The notes beneath the pieces are model-generated. The model saw only the letters and a program-made list of their open reading frames with translations. It had not been told where the DNA came from and did not search any database. This document shows positions 30,880-43,406 of a DNA stretch of 64,000 bases, one piece after another. The stretch lies in contig NC_045427.1 in NCBI RefSeq assembly GCF_902635505.1, positions 56,818,539 to 56,882,538 on the forward strand, written 5' to 3'. The position numbers and the translations under genes were made by a program. Position 1 is the first letter of the stretch; each line of letters begins with the position of its first letter. The DNA comes from Sarcophilus harrisii. Its lineage: Eukaryota; Chordata; Mammalia; Dasyuromorphia; Dasyuridae.

Positions 30880-32035
30880 ATTCAATGTATACATTAAAGA
30901 AACATAGCTCATCATCTTTTTTTAATCTTTACATTTTTTAATTGTTTGATTCGTGTCTTTTACTTTTTATCCCATAGTTTTTTCTCACTTTATTCCTAAT
31001 TTGTTACAAACAAAAACGGCAAAAGTGAACAACAAAGCAACTTTATCAGACATTGTATTCCATAGTTTGCACCTGTGGTCCCTCATATTTCTCCTGAGGG
31101 AAAGGAAATGTGTTTCCCCATCTGGTCTCCAGGGCCACAGTTATTCATTGCAGTTAATCTGCCTTCAACTGCCTCTTAGTATTGTTTTATATTTGTACTA
31201 TTGTAATCCTTGTGGATATTTTTCTGCTGGTTCTGCTCACTTCACTCTGTATCAGTTCTTATGTTTCTCAGAATTCATGTTCCATCTTCTTTGAATTCTT
31301 ATTTTGTAAATATAACATTGCAGTACATTCATATACCACAATATTTGTTTCCATATAAATAGTGCTACTGTGAATATTTTAGTAATTTTAGACCTTTTTT
31401 CTGTCTTTACCTCTTTAGGGGCTTTTATTTAGTAATAACATCAATGGGTAAAAGGGCCTGAAAAGTTTAGTGATTTTTCTCCCGTTTACTCTAAATAATT
31501 TTCTTAGAAGGGTTAGATCAGTTAGCAGTTCTTCTTGTTGTTTTTGGTCACATCTGCCTCTTTGTGACCTCATTTGGGGGCTTCTTGGAGAGAAGTGATT
31601 TGCTATTTCCTTCTCCAGATCATTTTACAGATGAGGAAACTGAGGCAAATAGAGTTTAAATGACTTGCCCAGGGTCATGCAGCTAGGAGTGAATTTGAAC
31701 TTGGGTCTTCCTGACTTCAGGCTTAGCACTCAATTCCCTAGCTGTTTTACCAAGCAGTTCGATCAACAGTGTATTTCCACATTCCTTCTATCAGTGACTA
31801 TCTGATTTTTATCATCTTTAGTAAATAGATGCATGTGAAATGAACCTGAATTGCAATTTGCATTTTGCTTATTAGATATTTGAATAATTTTTTCCGAAGT
31901 TAATAGTTTGAATTTCTTTTTTTGAAAACCATTCATAGACTTTGATCTATTTGCAACAACCTCCTCCCATTCTTTTATTTATGACATGATCTTTAAATTT
32001 TAGATTGAATATCTAATTGGAACTTATTATGCTAT
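30880..32035 (-). mobile_element. Old L1 3' portion (minus), split by a SINE
   Basis: Reverse 3' UTR and ORF2 end ('ctgctggttctgctcacttc', 'actctgtatcagttct', 'cattcatataccacaatatt') up to about 31530, then continuing after the SINE from 31758 ('cagtgtatttccacattcct') to about 32035. Highly diverged. Confidence 0.6.
31532..31757 (-). mobile_element. RTE-tailed SINE inserted in the old L1
   Basis: 'cttcttgttgtttttggtc', 'gcctctttgtgacctcattt', 'cattttacagatgaggaaac', 'cttgcccagggtcatgcag', 'gggtcttcctgacttcagg', 'ctcaattccctagctg': tail to head in reverse. It interrupts the L1 at the equivalent of 'cagttcacaactccacca'. Confidence 0.75.
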
Positions 32036-32039
32036 ATGA

Positions 32040-33650
32040 TATCTCCCCCACTTAGAAAATTAATAGGAGGAAACAAAATACTTCACTAATCAGAGTGCAT
32101 ACAGTAAAAATGATCAAACATTTATTAAGTGTCTACTTGCTGCAAAAGCAGAGAGAGAGATGTCCAGAGATAGAACTAAAAACATCTAGGAGTAAGAAAG
32201 GCAGGAAGAGGAAAAAGTCAAGAAATATTAAAAGTGAGAAAGATTAGCAACTCTTGTCCCCCTGTCCCCAGCTTTCATAACTTCTGCATTTCCAATTTTA
32301 ATGTCCCAGTTTCCTATCTTACCCAAAATCTTGCCAAGGATTTCCTTTTGCCCGACTTCTTAAAATTTTCATCATTCAAACCCTTAGTTTGGCAAAGAAA
32401 CCTTATTTCTCCTTTGCATAATTGATGTAGAATCATTGAACTTTCCCTTCTTATTCTACTCTCTCTTTGACTGACTTCCTTTCATGTTTTGAAGCTCTTA
32501 TTGTCTACTTTGGAGTTTCTTGCAAGTGCCTCACACATTTTATTTATTTTTTTGAACCTTTCAATTTTGAATCCTCACCTGACTTCTTATATACTGTGGC
32601 ATTTTCCCCTGTTCTTGCTCAGGGAAGATTTCCTTTTTATGAAAGTTTCCCTGTTTTTTGTAGGCAGTACTAGTGGGACCTATTACCTAATACTAGGATT
32701 TTCTTCAAGTGCTTGGTGTTCTTGATTCTTAGACTATATTTTCTCTGAGCTGCTATCTTTTTAAATATTCTTCTAAACTGGACTATTCATACTACTTCTC
32801 CCTTTTGTTTTTTTTAAATATCATATTAAATTATAATACCTTTTTTCTAAAATTGAATAACTACATCACATATATATTTTGTTTTTCCTGCTATAATATG
32901 CTGTTAAACTACACTCTAATTTTGCTCCTCTGTGAGGGGTTATTGAACTGTATAATCTTCATGATCCTTTCCATAACATTCTCCAATCTTACACTGATCA
33001 TTGTTATCTGGACATTCACAGAATAAAGCTCTTATGAAGAAGAGTCCTCTGATGGAGAAACACACCCATCATGTTTAGCTTTCAAAGTTATGTTGTGTTT
33101 TCACAAGTCTAGTGATTTATGGGTTTTAAAAGATTCTTGTTCCCTTCCTCCCTTTTAATAATGGGTGAAGAGGTACCTGCTAGTTTTGGAAACTTGCTTC
33201 AGGCTAATTGAAATCGAGGACCTGAGGACAGGCTTTTTACTGGAATTCCCTTCAGGGTGGGTGAATTCTTCTTTGCATCTTAGCTGGTTTTTTCATCCCA
33301 CCAGCAGCTGCCTAGCTGAAATTTTGTCTTGTTTACTAAATTTGGGATTTTATTTTCTTTTTGGGTTAAGCCCTCATTCTCCTCCATCAGAGTTTTTTTT
33401 TTTTTTTTTTTTTTTTAATTGAGGTTATCTAGCATGAAGTTGTGAGAAAGCTGAAAAGCCTTTCTTCTAATTAGTGATTTTAGTGCTCTTTTCAGTAAAC
33501 CTTTGAGTAGCATCATGTTTGGTCTTAAGGGTATTGAATATAATTCCATCCTTAGGATGCTGGGGGATATTTGGGTAGATCGGTTGATAATATGCTGTAG
33601 TTTAAAAAAAAAAAAAACAAAAAACATTGCTGAAGACCTCATTAAGAATT
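32040..33650. other. AT-rich intron segment, no gene
   Basis: Short fragment of the old dispersed repeat at about 32110-32160. The rest is T-rich unique-looking sequence, with poly(T) at 33391-33416 and poly(A) at 33604-33616. Open frames here are low complexity and unsupported. Confidence 0.45.
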
Positions 33651-33654
33651 CCAG

Positions 33655-34195
33655 TTGACTTGCTTACCAGCCATATGACTGTGGGCTAGTTAGCTAATTT
33701 CTCTGAGCTTCAGTTTTGTCATCTTTTAAATGGGAATAAACAAGAGTAATGATCTCAGCATTAAAAGAGCTAGGTTTGGTCCTTTGCTGGGCCATTCTCC
33801 CATGTCACCCTGGATAAGTTACTTTCCCTTGATCTGTTTTCTCCTTTTTAGAATAAGGAACTTAGAATAGATGACTTTTAAAGAACCTTCCATCCCTAAA
33901 ACCTATAATTAGGTGAATACTTGCACCATTTATCACATAGGGTGTTTCAATTAAAATACTTTAAAGATTTACAGAGTGCTGTGTAAGTTAACTGTTACCC
34001 TTCCAGAATCTAAATAAAGTATCCCATTTCTTCTGGGTAGTCCATCTATTGAATAGTAGTTGTAATATGCAGCATAGTATAGTAGGAGGAGCTTGGATTC
34101 AGACTCAGAGGATTCAGATCCTCATCTGTGTGACATGGCCAAGTCATAACCTCTCTCAGAGTCTCTTTCATTTGTATAGTGAGAAGTTTGGCCCA
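33655..34195 (+). repeat. Three degraded MIR/MAR-like SINEs
   Basis: About 33655-33750 ('ctctgagcttcagttttgtc', 'cttttaaatgggaataaaca'), 33755-33905 ('gttactttcccttgatctg') and 34066-34195 ('cagcatagtatagtaggagg', 'gattcagactcagagg'). All plus strand, each about 100-150 bp. Confidence 0.5.
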
Positions 34196-34453
34196 GATTA
34201 CCCGAATGGACCTCCCATAGTGCCATCAACTATTTTCTCCATCATAGTTCTCTGGATTTTAATGATCATGCATGTTCTTTCTCCTAGTTAGCAGACCTTC
34301 AACCATAGATCAGACTAATGAAGACAAAGTAAGATCTCAGATTCACTGATCCTTAGATCCCAAACAAGTATTTAGTTTGATATCAGTTGTATCAGTTTAC
34401 CATAAGAGCACAGTCTGACTGAGAAAGAGACTCCATAGCCAGTTTCTTTTCTC

Positions 34454-34687
34454 TAGTATGGTAACTTTCAAAGTATGGTCCAGAGATCCCCTTTGGGGGA
34501 ATGGGGAGCTAAGAGGGTAGAGAGAAAGGGGTCAAAACTTTTTATATTAATTATGACGTTTTATTGTCCAATGTAGTAAATATTGGTAGGTATAATTCAC
34601 ATTTAGAAAAGCTCTTTGGAGGGAGGAGATCCTTACTATTTTGAGAGTAGAATGGGATATTGAGTCCACAAAGTTTGAGAACCACTA
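34454..34687. mobile_element. hAT-Charlie-like non-autonomous DNA transposon
   Basis: Left end 'tagtatggtaactttcaaag' and right end 'aagtttgagaaccactag' form imperfect inverted ends resembling the 'cagtggttctcaaa' ends of Charlie-type MER elements. The 234-bp body has 'tatggtccagagatcccctt'. No 8-bp target duplication is clear, so the exact edges are uncertain. Confidence 0.5.
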
Positions 34688-34689
34688 GC

Positions 34690-35446
34690 AGCAGTCTTTG
34701 AGAATTTGAAAGTTCTAGCAGGATCCTGGCAGGGAATTCAAATTATAATCATGTGACCAAGTGCCTAGTACAGACAACTAATCTAAAAGATAAATTAAGG
34801 TCAAGGCTCTGAATTAGTGAACCAGGGGATTAGATTTATAGAAGATCAGAGTTGGAAGGAATCTTATCTTTTCCATTCCATGTTTGAGCAGGGCTCTTCA
34901 CTCCAATATCCTCAAGAAATCTTGAAGTGATCGGGCAGCTCCTTCCCCTTTTGTTAGGATATCGTCCTAACATTGAGCCTGAATCTTCCTCTGTACTTTA
35001 CAGACATTTCTCAGATGGGTCTGGCAACTATTGGCTGAGGGAGTTCCCTCTAAGGATAATGGATCATGGTCCCTCATGTCCATCAGCCCAGTGTGCATCT
35101 TGTCCACTTGCTCCCCTAAGATGTATGTCCTAGGATGTCCACCCAATGCCCTGGAGTCCTGCTTTCTCCTGACGTTGAGACTCTGCTTGGCCTCTCACAT
35201 GACCAGCCCATCAGCTCTTCCCACCTGTGATGACATCATTCACTCACATTCTTAGACTCCTCACACTGTGAACTCCCACTGAGATGCCTCTCTGGCTTTG
35301 GTCGTGACTCCTGGTTCTCAAAAGCTTTGCCAGGAGAACACAAACTTGGCTGTCCTACCTGCTGGAAAACTTTGATGTCTGACTCCAGTACTGGCAGTCT
35401 GTTTTCTAAGAACTAACCAACCTAATTTGGGGCTGGCACATCACTA
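34690..35446. other. Intron segment, no clear feature
   Basis: A faint MIR-like piece at about 34840-34910 ('gatcagagttggaaggaatc'). Nothing else recognised. Confidence 0.4.
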
Positions 35447-35675
35447 GTAGAGGCAGCTGCTGGCACAGTGGATTGAGTGCTGGACATGGGGTCAAGAAGA
35501 CCTGAGTTCAGTTCTGGCTTCAGACATTTTACCAGCTGTTTGCCTCAATTTCCTCAGCTGTAAATTGGGGGTAATCATAGTACCTACTTCACAAGGTTGT
35601 GAGGATCAAATGAGATATTTGTGAACTACTCAGCATAATGCCTGTTCCATAGTAGGTGCTATATAATGGCCCACC
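35447..35675 (+). mobile_element. CORE-SINE (MAR type), well preserved
   Basis: Head 'ggcagctgctggcacagtgg', 'caagaagacctgagttcag'; body 'ctcagctgtaaattgggggt'; tail 'gaggatcaaatgagatattt' and 'catagtaggtgctatataat'. Complete from tRNA head to tail. Confidence 0.75.
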
Positions 35676-35894
35676 TATTGATGAAGTTGGAGGGGGGAAT
35701 TAAGCAATTCATGAAACAAAATTTAAACATGGCTTTCAGCCCTCTGGCCCCATTCTCCTGTTACAGTGACGATGGCAGGAAAGGGAGCAGAAGGTTCAGA
35801 CTCAAAGAGTTTCTTTTACAATTGTCAGTAAAACTTCAGTTAGTGAGTATGCTAAATGTGGAATCTTTGTCCAATGACCAATAAAGGCACATAT

Positions 35895-36235
35895 TGGAGA
35901 TATTATTTCTAGTTTATTAAACGCTTCCTCGTATGTACAAGATGCTAGTGAAACAGCAACAAAGAGAAGGCAGTCTCTGTCCTCAGAAAATTGGTGGTCT
36001 TTCGGTCTTGTCCAAAGCATGTAATATATGGGGAAGGGGCAGGACCCTCAGCACACGGGATCAGGGATAACTTCAGGGAGATAGTCTTTAATTTGGACCT
36101 CAAAGAAAGAAAAGGATTTGAAAGAAAAGATCAGGGAAATCTTTCAAGGGAGGCCTATTCCACACATATGAAGGGTAGTAGTCAGAGTGCAGGCCCAAAA
36201 GGGACAGGATCTTAGTGGTGTGGAGGTAAAAGGAA
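35895..36235 (+). repeat. Copy of the old dispersed repeat
   Basis: 'gtttattaaacgcttcctcg', 'gatgctagtgaaacagcaac', 'aaggcagtctctgtcctcag' and, further in, 'tttaatttggacctcaaag'. Same motif order as the copy at 756-1075. Confidence 0.5.
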
Positions 36236-36399
36236 ATGCCAGTAGAGTTTATGAAACAGCAAAGATTTATTCTTGGTCTATTCCATATACCAAATCAGTG
36301 TACAGTAGCTGTAAAACAAAACACTGAGCACTGATAAATATTGGCAGGATCTCAGTGAAGGCCTGAGGGCTTTTTCTTCTCCAGATCATAATCTTTCTG

Positions 36400-37371
36400 C
36401 CTTGCTACATGCTTTTTCAATTTTAAGCTCAGAATTAGCTGGAATTAGAGAGGTTTTCTAGTCCTATTCTTCTAATTTATGGATAGGGACGTTGAGACTC
36501 AGAGAAAACTGACTTAGTTGAGATTCAGCAGGTAATGAGTATCCAAACTAGAACTGGAATACTTGTCTTTTGACTCATGGTTGAAATCTCTCCTCTCTAC
36601 TTTGCTGCCTCTACCCATGAAGTTTATGTTACTGTCACCAAGGTGGCAGAGAACATGCCTTGCTTGTTGCTTTTGGTCCAGAGACCCCTTTGGTTAACTC
36701 CCTGTTTCCATATTAGAGCTCATCCCATCCTGTTTCTTGATTTATTTTCCTGTCTTTCACATTGTTAGCATTTCCATCTCCTCAGTTGATTACATCTTGT
36801 TCCAGTTTCTATTTTACAGATTTGTATCGCTAAGTTGTTTATAGTAATGTCAGCAACAATCCACATTCTACTTTGGTTACAGAACTCCTGTTTCACAATG
36901 TTTATAATAGGGATCCAGTGTTGGAATGGGCACTGATTGTTATGAACATAAACTTTCTCTATTCAGTCTTTTTTGCCTTCTTTCCTTTGGCCTGGTTTCT
37001 GATGTTGTACCAGAGCCCTATAATTTACTGATGAAAACAGAAAATTATAGGATCATAAGGTTAAGAGCTGGTAGAGGAAAGAGCTTTTCCACATTTTACA
37101 GATAATGAAACTGAGTCCCAGAAAAATTAAGTCACTTGCATAAATAATACTTGGCCCCTCTGACTCCAAATTCAGTATTCTTTTAATTACACCAACCCAT
37201 TTTATGTACTTTCAAACCTTGTTCCTCCAGAACCTTCAGGAGTGAATTCATAAATCCATGAATTGTTGGATAGTTAAAAGAGCTCTGAGAGATTGATCTC
37301 TGAGTCCACCTCTTTATCTTGTAGATGAGGAAGCTGAAGGCCAAATTGATTTATTTCCAGTCAAGACTTTC
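36400..37371 (-). repeat. Degraded MIR-like SINEs
   Basis: Minus-strand pieces at about 36420-36590 ('attctaatttatggataggg'-like body, 'gtatccaaactagaactgg'), 37040-37200 ('cacattttacagataatgaa', 'ctctgactccaaattcagta') and 37260-37371 ('tcttgtagatgaggaagctg'). 36590-37040 shows nothing recognisable. Confidence 0.45.
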
Positions 37372-37388
37372 TAAATTGACACATTTTC

Positions 37389-38257
37389 TTTTTTTTATTT
37401 TTTTAATTTTTTTTTTATTTTTATTTAATAGCCTTTTATTTACAGGATATATACATGGGTAACTTTACAGGATTAACAATTGCCCAACCTCTTGTTCCAA
37501 TTTTTCACCTCTTACCCTCACCCCCCACCCCCTCCCCTAGATGGCAGGATGACCAGTAGATGTTAAATATATTAAAATATAACTTAGATACACAATAAGT
37601 ATACATGACCAAAACATTATTTTGCTGTACAAAAAGAATCCAGACTCTGAATTATTGTACAATTAGCTTGTGAAGGAAATCAAAAATGCAGGTGTGCATA
37701 AATATAGGGATTGGGAATTTAATGTAATGGTTTTTAGTCATCTCCCAGAGTTCTTTTTCTGGGCATAGCTAGTTCAGTTCATTACTGCTCCATTAGAAAT
37801 GATTTGGTTGATCTCGTTGCTGAGGATGGCCTGATCCATCAGAACTGGTCATCATCTAGTATTGTTGTTGAAGTATATAATGATCTCCTGGTCCTGCTCA
37901 TTTCACTCAGCATCAGTTCGTGTAAGTCTCTCCAGGCCTTTCTGAAATCATCCTGTTGGTCATTTCTTACAGAACAGTAATATTCCATAATTTTCATATA
38001 CCACAATTTATTCAGCCATTCTCCAACTGATGGACATCCATTCAGTTTCCAGTTTCTAGCCACTACAAAAAGGGCTGCCACAAACATTCGTGCACATACA
38101 GGTCCCTTTCCCTTCTTTATAATCTCTTTGGGATATAATCCCAGTAGTAACACTGCTGGATCAAAGGGTATGCACAGTTTTATAACTTTTTGAGCATAGT
38201 TCCAAACTACTCTCCAAAATGGTTGGATTCGTTCACAACTCCACCAACAATGCATCA
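37389..38257 (-). mobile_element. 869-bp L1 3' end with exact duplication
   Basis: Minus strand. Open for about 145 codons at 37839-38276 with the ORF2 C-terminus: HCWWSCERIQPFWRVVWNY, IPFDPAVLLLGLYPKE, MFVAALFVVARNWKL, GEWLNKLWYMKIMEYY. This clearly matches the human L1 ORF2 end (CWWECKLVQPLW, IPFDPAIPLLGIYPK, FIAALFTIAKTW). 17-bp duplication 'taaattgacacattttc' at 37372-37388 and 38258-38274. The best preserved of the truncated copies. Confidence 0.92.
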
Positions 38258-38274
38258 TAAATTGACACATTTTC

Positions 38275-38605
38275 AAACTGAGACTTTCCCCCTTTTAAAA
38301 ATTGGACATCAATCTTTCTAAACTCTCACACAGTTCTCCTTAAAAATAATATACCAAATGTAGCAATATTTTTGAATTGTGTTTCTAATTCAGTGAAAAT
38401 TATCTAACATCAGGAGACTCTGTGCTTGCTAGTCTTTGCTTGGTCACTGATTTACTGGTTTACTGATCATGAAGCTTGGGCTATCCACTTTTCTTCCTGA
38501 CCAATAACGTCCACCATTTCTGCTTTGGTAGGAAATCCTGGTTGGAACTTGGTTCCCCCTGCTGGACTCTTTCTGAAAGAGACGGGGAATTCTCTGTTTG
38601 ATGCT
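38275..38605. other. Intron segment, no gene
   Basis: No repeat recognised. Contains a CTCF-like match on the minus strand at 38553-38565 (see findings). Confidence 0.35.
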
Positions 38606-38609
38606 ATGA

Positions 38610-38990
38610 CCAATTCAATCCAATAAAACATGTGCTAAGTGCTAGGGATGTGATAAAAAGAAAAAATAGTTCCTGCCCTCAAGGACCTTATAGTTTGAGG
38701 GAATGACAGCATACAAAATGAGACAGGAAAGTGGGACAGGAAGTTGGGAGAGACATGGGACACCAGGAAGATACCCAGGGAGGGGTCATCTGGGTCTATG
38801 GAGTGGAATCCAGGGAGGGCAGCAGATGCAAAGTGGTGTGACCTGAGAGTCCAGGCTCTGCCCTCTGTAAAGGATAGCATCAGAAAGAGCTGGGCAGAAG
38901 GGGAGAGGAGGCTGAAGGAAGGCTCACATTAGCAACATGTCCGTACATTTAGAAAGGATGGAGTGAAAACCAGGCAGGACAGCAGATATA
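38610..38990 (+). repeat. Copy of the old dispersed repeat
   Basis: 'acatgtgctaagtgctaggg', 'gttcctgccctcaaggacct', then G-rich sequence. Matches the family at 756, 22640, 29660 and 35895. Confidence 0.5.
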
Positions 38991-39099
38991 CAGTGTCCCA
39001 GAGACCTACCACTCTAGTGCAGGCCTTTGGAGCTTTAACTTAGACTATGAGTGTAGTCTTCTAGTGGGTCTGCCTGTCTTGGGTTTCTCCTCCCCTTTA

Positions 39100-39660
39100 A
39101 TCCATCCTCTGCACAGCTGCCAAGGTGATTTTCCTAAAGTGCAGGTATGACCTTGTCACTGCCCTACTGGATAAACCCCAGGAACTCCCTTTTATCTTTA
39201 GGATCAAATAGAAGTTTCTGGTCTTTAAAACTCTTCAATTTCTATGCACTTCTCATCCTTCAAGTCATTTTACTCCCTTTTATTCATTCTGTGGCTCAAC
39301 CGTACTCCATTTCATTACACAAGCAAGGTGCTTTATTTTTTGCATCCACACATTGTGCTCACCCTCTGGATCTGAAAGACACTCTCACACCTCTGCTGCC
39401 CCTTAGAATCCTTTTCAAAATAACATTTGAGGACTGAAGCTGCTGGTGTCTTTCCCTCTGAGGTTTATCTTTATTGTATTTACTCTGTTTTGTGTTTATC
39501 TTAGATTCTTGAATTAAATTTGTAAACATGCTATCTCCCTCATTCAAATGCAAGTTTCTTGAAGGCAAGAATGTTTTTTGCTTTTTTCTTTTGTCCCTTC
39601 CGTTCACACATAGTAAGATTGCCCATAACCAATGCTAGTTGATAGATGGTTAATCCTTAT
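39100..39660 (+). repeat. L2 3' portion
   Basis: 'aaggtgattttcctaaagtg', 'gaccttgtcactgccctact', 'caggaactcccttttatctt' and the 3' end 'agtttcttgaaggcaagaat' follow the L2 3' region. Confidence 0.7.
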
Positions 39661-39684
39661 AATTTTGTATTTATCTTGTATTTA

Positions 39685-39830
39685 TTTTGTATTTATCTTA
39701 GATGTATGAATTAAATTTATATACATGCTATCTCCTTTTTCTTTGTCCCTCCCCTTCCCAATATACAGTGCCAGAAACACAGTAAGATTGCCTATAACCA
39801 ATGCTAGTTGATTGATGGTTGATCTTTATC
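39685..39830 (+). repeat. Local duplicate of the L2 3' end
   Basis: Repeats the segment 39488-39658 with about 25 bp missing: 'tatttatcttagat', 'atgaattaaattta', 'catgctatctcc', 'cagtaagattgc', 'ataaccaatgctagttgat' all recur in order. A direct tandem duplication of about 170 bp, now diverged. Confidence 0.7.
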
Positions 39831-39839
39831 ACACCCATC

Positions 39840-40899
39840 CCCAGACATCTTCTCTGGCTGCCCCATTCCTATGACCAGCTCTGTCATATTCTTCTTCTCT
39901 CCCTATATCCAGAGGCGACTAAATCTGAATGACAGGAAGAATGGTAATTAAAAATCGTGAGTTACACTCACACAGTAAGGCACAGAAAGGCAAAACCAAA
40001 ATAGGCCCTGATTGAATAATGCCATTTGAGGTTGTAGCAGGGATTAGGAAAGGCTTAAGATATCCAGGTGAAGAATGCCCGTAAGCATTGGCTAAGTGCA
40101 GGTAAAAAGTCCAGCACTGGAGAGATAGGGCTTGTACAAGTTGACAGTTGAGTTGATGATGTGAGAGAAGATGGTCATCCTCAAACTTCTGAGGGCAGAA
40201 AAATTAGAGTCAATTTGTATAGAGTCAAGTACATAGGTCATAGTATTTAGAACTGAGAGGGATCTTTGAAATCAGATCAACTTATTTTATAGGTGAGAAA
40301 ACTGAGGCACAGAGAGAACAAGAGTTCTAAGATTATAGAGTAGATAAAATCTCAGACAGAAGTGGAATGTAAATAAAGATCTTCTGACTCCTAAATCTAG
40401 TGTTCTTTTCATTATACCATAGCAGTTTCCAAAGAATAAAACCAAGTTGATGAATATGAGAGACAGAGTAAATGGTGTTTTTGTAGTGAAATCAGGAGGA
40501 GCAGCAGGCTCACAAGACAGCATGAGCTCAGTTTGGGACATTGTGAGTTCAAAGTACTGGCATTAGTCCTAAAGGTGAGCTTTGGTTCCTCTAGCTAGCT
40601 AACTTTCTCTGGCCCCCACCAAGGGGAAAACAAAGCAAGGGTGATCCCTGCCCTTTCTCAGGGGAGAGACATCCTCTTAGTTTCCAGTTATTTTCTTCTT
40701 TTTATTTCCTTTTAAAATCCTCCCACTTTAAGATCCGTCCTGAAGTGTAGTTTTTTTTTTTTTATTGTTGTTGTTGATGACTGTTCCTCTATGCTATTTT
40801 CCTCCCCCTTAATCTTCCCTTCTCCTTCAAAAGAAAAATATTTCTGTTGAGTTGAATATACTTCTACACCAAATGTGTGCGCGTGTATGTGTGCGTAGT
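39840..40899. other. Intron segment with one SINE
   Basis: MIR-like SINE, minus strand, at about 40235-40440 ('ttagaactgagagggatctt', 'aggtgagaaaactgaggcac', 'cttctgactcctaaatctag'). Otherwise no feature. Confidence 0.45.
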
Positions 40900-41989
40900 G
40901 CCTCTTTTGTCTGCTCTGCCTGAATAATGTTCATCTGCTGGCTACCCCCCCCCCCCCGCTTTTTCCTCCATGTTTGTCCCTTTTTCTCCAGTACTCCCTT
41001 ATGAGGGATGCTAAGTTTGCCCCCATCACCCTCCTTTCCTCCTTTGTAGAGGAGTTTATTCCTTTTTTACCTCCCCATTCCTTCCTTCCTTGTAAAACTC
41101 TCGGACAGAGCTCGCCTCCACTTCTTATCTGACTCAGGAAGAATCCTTACCTGGTGCCCGAGAAGCCCCCGGCCCTGCCATGACCAGCAGGGCGATGAGA
41201 TGGGCACTGATTGTGGGAAGGGGGGGGTGCCCCTCAAAGGCAGGGCCTTGTTAGTTTGTCCGCAGAACCTCCGGATATTTAATGACATACTTATCCTCAA
41301 GCCTCGAGGAGAGTTGTGATCGCCTGCGTGAGCTCGTGCTCCTTTCTATCGAGCTTCCACACCTGTAAACTCTGTCTCCAGATTTTCTTCCCACTCTGTC
41401 TTTGTGCTCCAGGTGTCTTAGGTCAGACTCTTGACCAGGAGGCTTTTAGCCGGCTCCCAGACCACAGGGATCCGCGGTATTCTCCCTTCCAACACCAGAT
41501 GGCAGAGAAGGACCATCCCTTAGCTTTCCTCTTCCTTCCTGACTTCTCCTTCCTCTGGCCACTAGAGGTCCTTGGAGAGAGAGCTGGAGCCAGAGCTTTC
41601 TCTGGGATTTTCCCCCTTCCTCCTCTTCCTCAGTGGGCCGTTCTAGCCGTGGAGGAGCTGAGGTCTCCCACCCGACTCGCTCCTCCTAACTCCCACCAGC
41701 TTGTTTGGGCCCTCCCCTGCGCACCCCTTCTTTTCTTTGGTCATAGGGGAGGCAGCAGTGGGAGTTCCATAAGGGTGGAAGAGAGGTCAATGTGCCCAGC
41801 CTGCCTCTTGCTCCAAGGCCAACCTTTTCTAGTTGAAGGGTCCATGTTTCCATCTTATCCCTGCCTGTTCTTCACTTCCTGAGATCTGCTGCTTTGTGAC
41901 AGAGAGTAATGGGCTCCTTTTTTAGATTAGAAGGTAAAATTTTCTGTCTCTGTTCTTTCTCCTTTCTAATCCATCCTTCTCCCTTTCCC
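40900..41989. promoter_or_regulatory. GC-richer low-repeat block, candidate regulatory
   Basis: Contains a C-run near 40947-40959 and about 900 bp of GC-moderate, repeat-free sequence. ACACCAGATGGCA at 41492-41504 matches the CTCF core consensus at 12 of 13 positions. The plus strand is open for 188 codons (41316-41882), but the peptide has no recognisable domain and no splice or promoter support, so I do not call it a gene. Confidence 0.35.
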
Positions 41990-42570
41990 AAACTATTTTC
42001 CATAAGGGTAGATGTGATTCCATCACTATCATACTCAGAAATCATCAGTGACTCAGTATTGCCATCTGTATAAATGTTTTAGATGGACGTTTGAGGCTCT
42101 CCACATTCTGGGGACCTTAACCCCGCCCTAAGACAAATACCTTTCCTTATTCTTCTGTCTTGCACATGCTATCCATCCTAGCCAAACTGGATTGTTCTTT
42201 TCCCCGATTGGGTGTTGGGTCTCTGTGCCTTTGCTTTTACTGTTTGATTTGCCCAAAAGGTCTTCCCTCATGTGTGGAGTTCCTTGTGAACTCAAACATC
42301 TCCTCAAGGAAACCATGCCTGCTCCTAGCATCTGGGAAAGCCTTCCACTCCCCCTGGGACCTCATAAAGCACTTTGGTTTTGCCTTTCTTAAATCCTAGA
42401 AAGGATTTTAGAGATCTTCAGGTACAGGTCTCTGTTTTGCCATTCTTCATACCCAATGGGACTGTAAACTCCATGAGGGAAACTAGCTGATGCCTTCTTG
42501 AAATCATTTCTCTTCCTTAGTTAGTGCCTGACACAATGCTCTGAACCTAACACATGCTTATTTGTGAGAT
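41990..42570 (+). repeat. L2 3' portion
   Basis: 'agatgtgattccatcactat', 'ttgaggctctccacattctg', 'gtctctgtgcctttgctttt', 'catctcctcaaggaaaccat', 'ggactgtaaactccatgagg' are in L2 order over about 580 bp. Confidence 0.75.
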
Positions 42571-43391
42571 TGATCTATTCTCTTCCGCCCTTGGATCTTG
42601 CAGTCCTCCCAGCAAAGCTGGGTCCCTTTTCCTTTTGTTGTTAGCCCTGGAGAACCTCAGAAGGAACTGCCTTTGCTTCTGTCCCTCCACCTTATTACTG
42701 CTGACACCTTTGTAGCTTCAGGGGGAGATAACTGGGCAAACTCAGTAGTGTTTGCTTAGCTATAAACTCCTAGATTGTTTGTGGAATAACCTTGGAGGCC
42801 TGACATAAAACCATAAAGCAGGGCTATGTGGGACCGCCTCCATGTGGAAGTAGGTCAGATCCATATGTTCTCACATTTACAGGAATTACAGGGTGGCCAA
42901 GGAGAGCAGCTTCAGCTAGGGACTTAGGTGCCCGGAGGGAATGAAGAGAAGAGGAGGAACTTGTCTCAGAGATGGGGCCTGAGAGTGAGCAACACCTAGA
43001 GTTTTTCCCTTTTGCCTTGCTCTTGTTCCTCAGGGGCTCATGAGAGTGGGGATCTGATCTGGGTCCTTGCCTACGATCACTGTTTCCCAGAGTTTGATGG
43101 GACCCAATGGCCTTCCTCCAGAAGGAGCCCATGACCAAAGAGGAGTGCCACAGGGGATTAGTGATGCCCATTTCCCAGCCAGGCAAGGTTTTGGCATTAC
43201 TGCCAGTTATGAGGAGGCCCTCTCAGTGCCCTGAGCAACATGTTCTCTATAGAGCAGGAATTTTTTTGACTCTGTCCCTTATTTAATTTCTCTTTTTTGA
43301 TGAACCTCCTTGATGTAGATGCAAAGGATTCTGAAGGGAGACTATAGTTGGTGTTCATCAGACAGAATACACTGTGAAAAAAACAAGAAAA
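42571..43391. other. Intron segment, no feature
   Basis: Unique-looking sequence; no exon or repeat recognised. Confidence 0.4.
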
Positions 43392-43406
43392 TGCTTGGCT
43401 GAATTT

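Noticed and set aside
37839-38276. 145-codon frame that could be read as a host gene
   Set aside because: It is the C-terminus of L1 ORF2 inside a truncated L1 with exact target duplications.
41316-41882. 188-codon plus-strand open frame in ATP6V0D1 intron 1
   Set aside because: Longest frame in the window, but the peptide has no recognisable domain, no splice or promoter support, and lies in GC-richer DNA where long chance frames are common.
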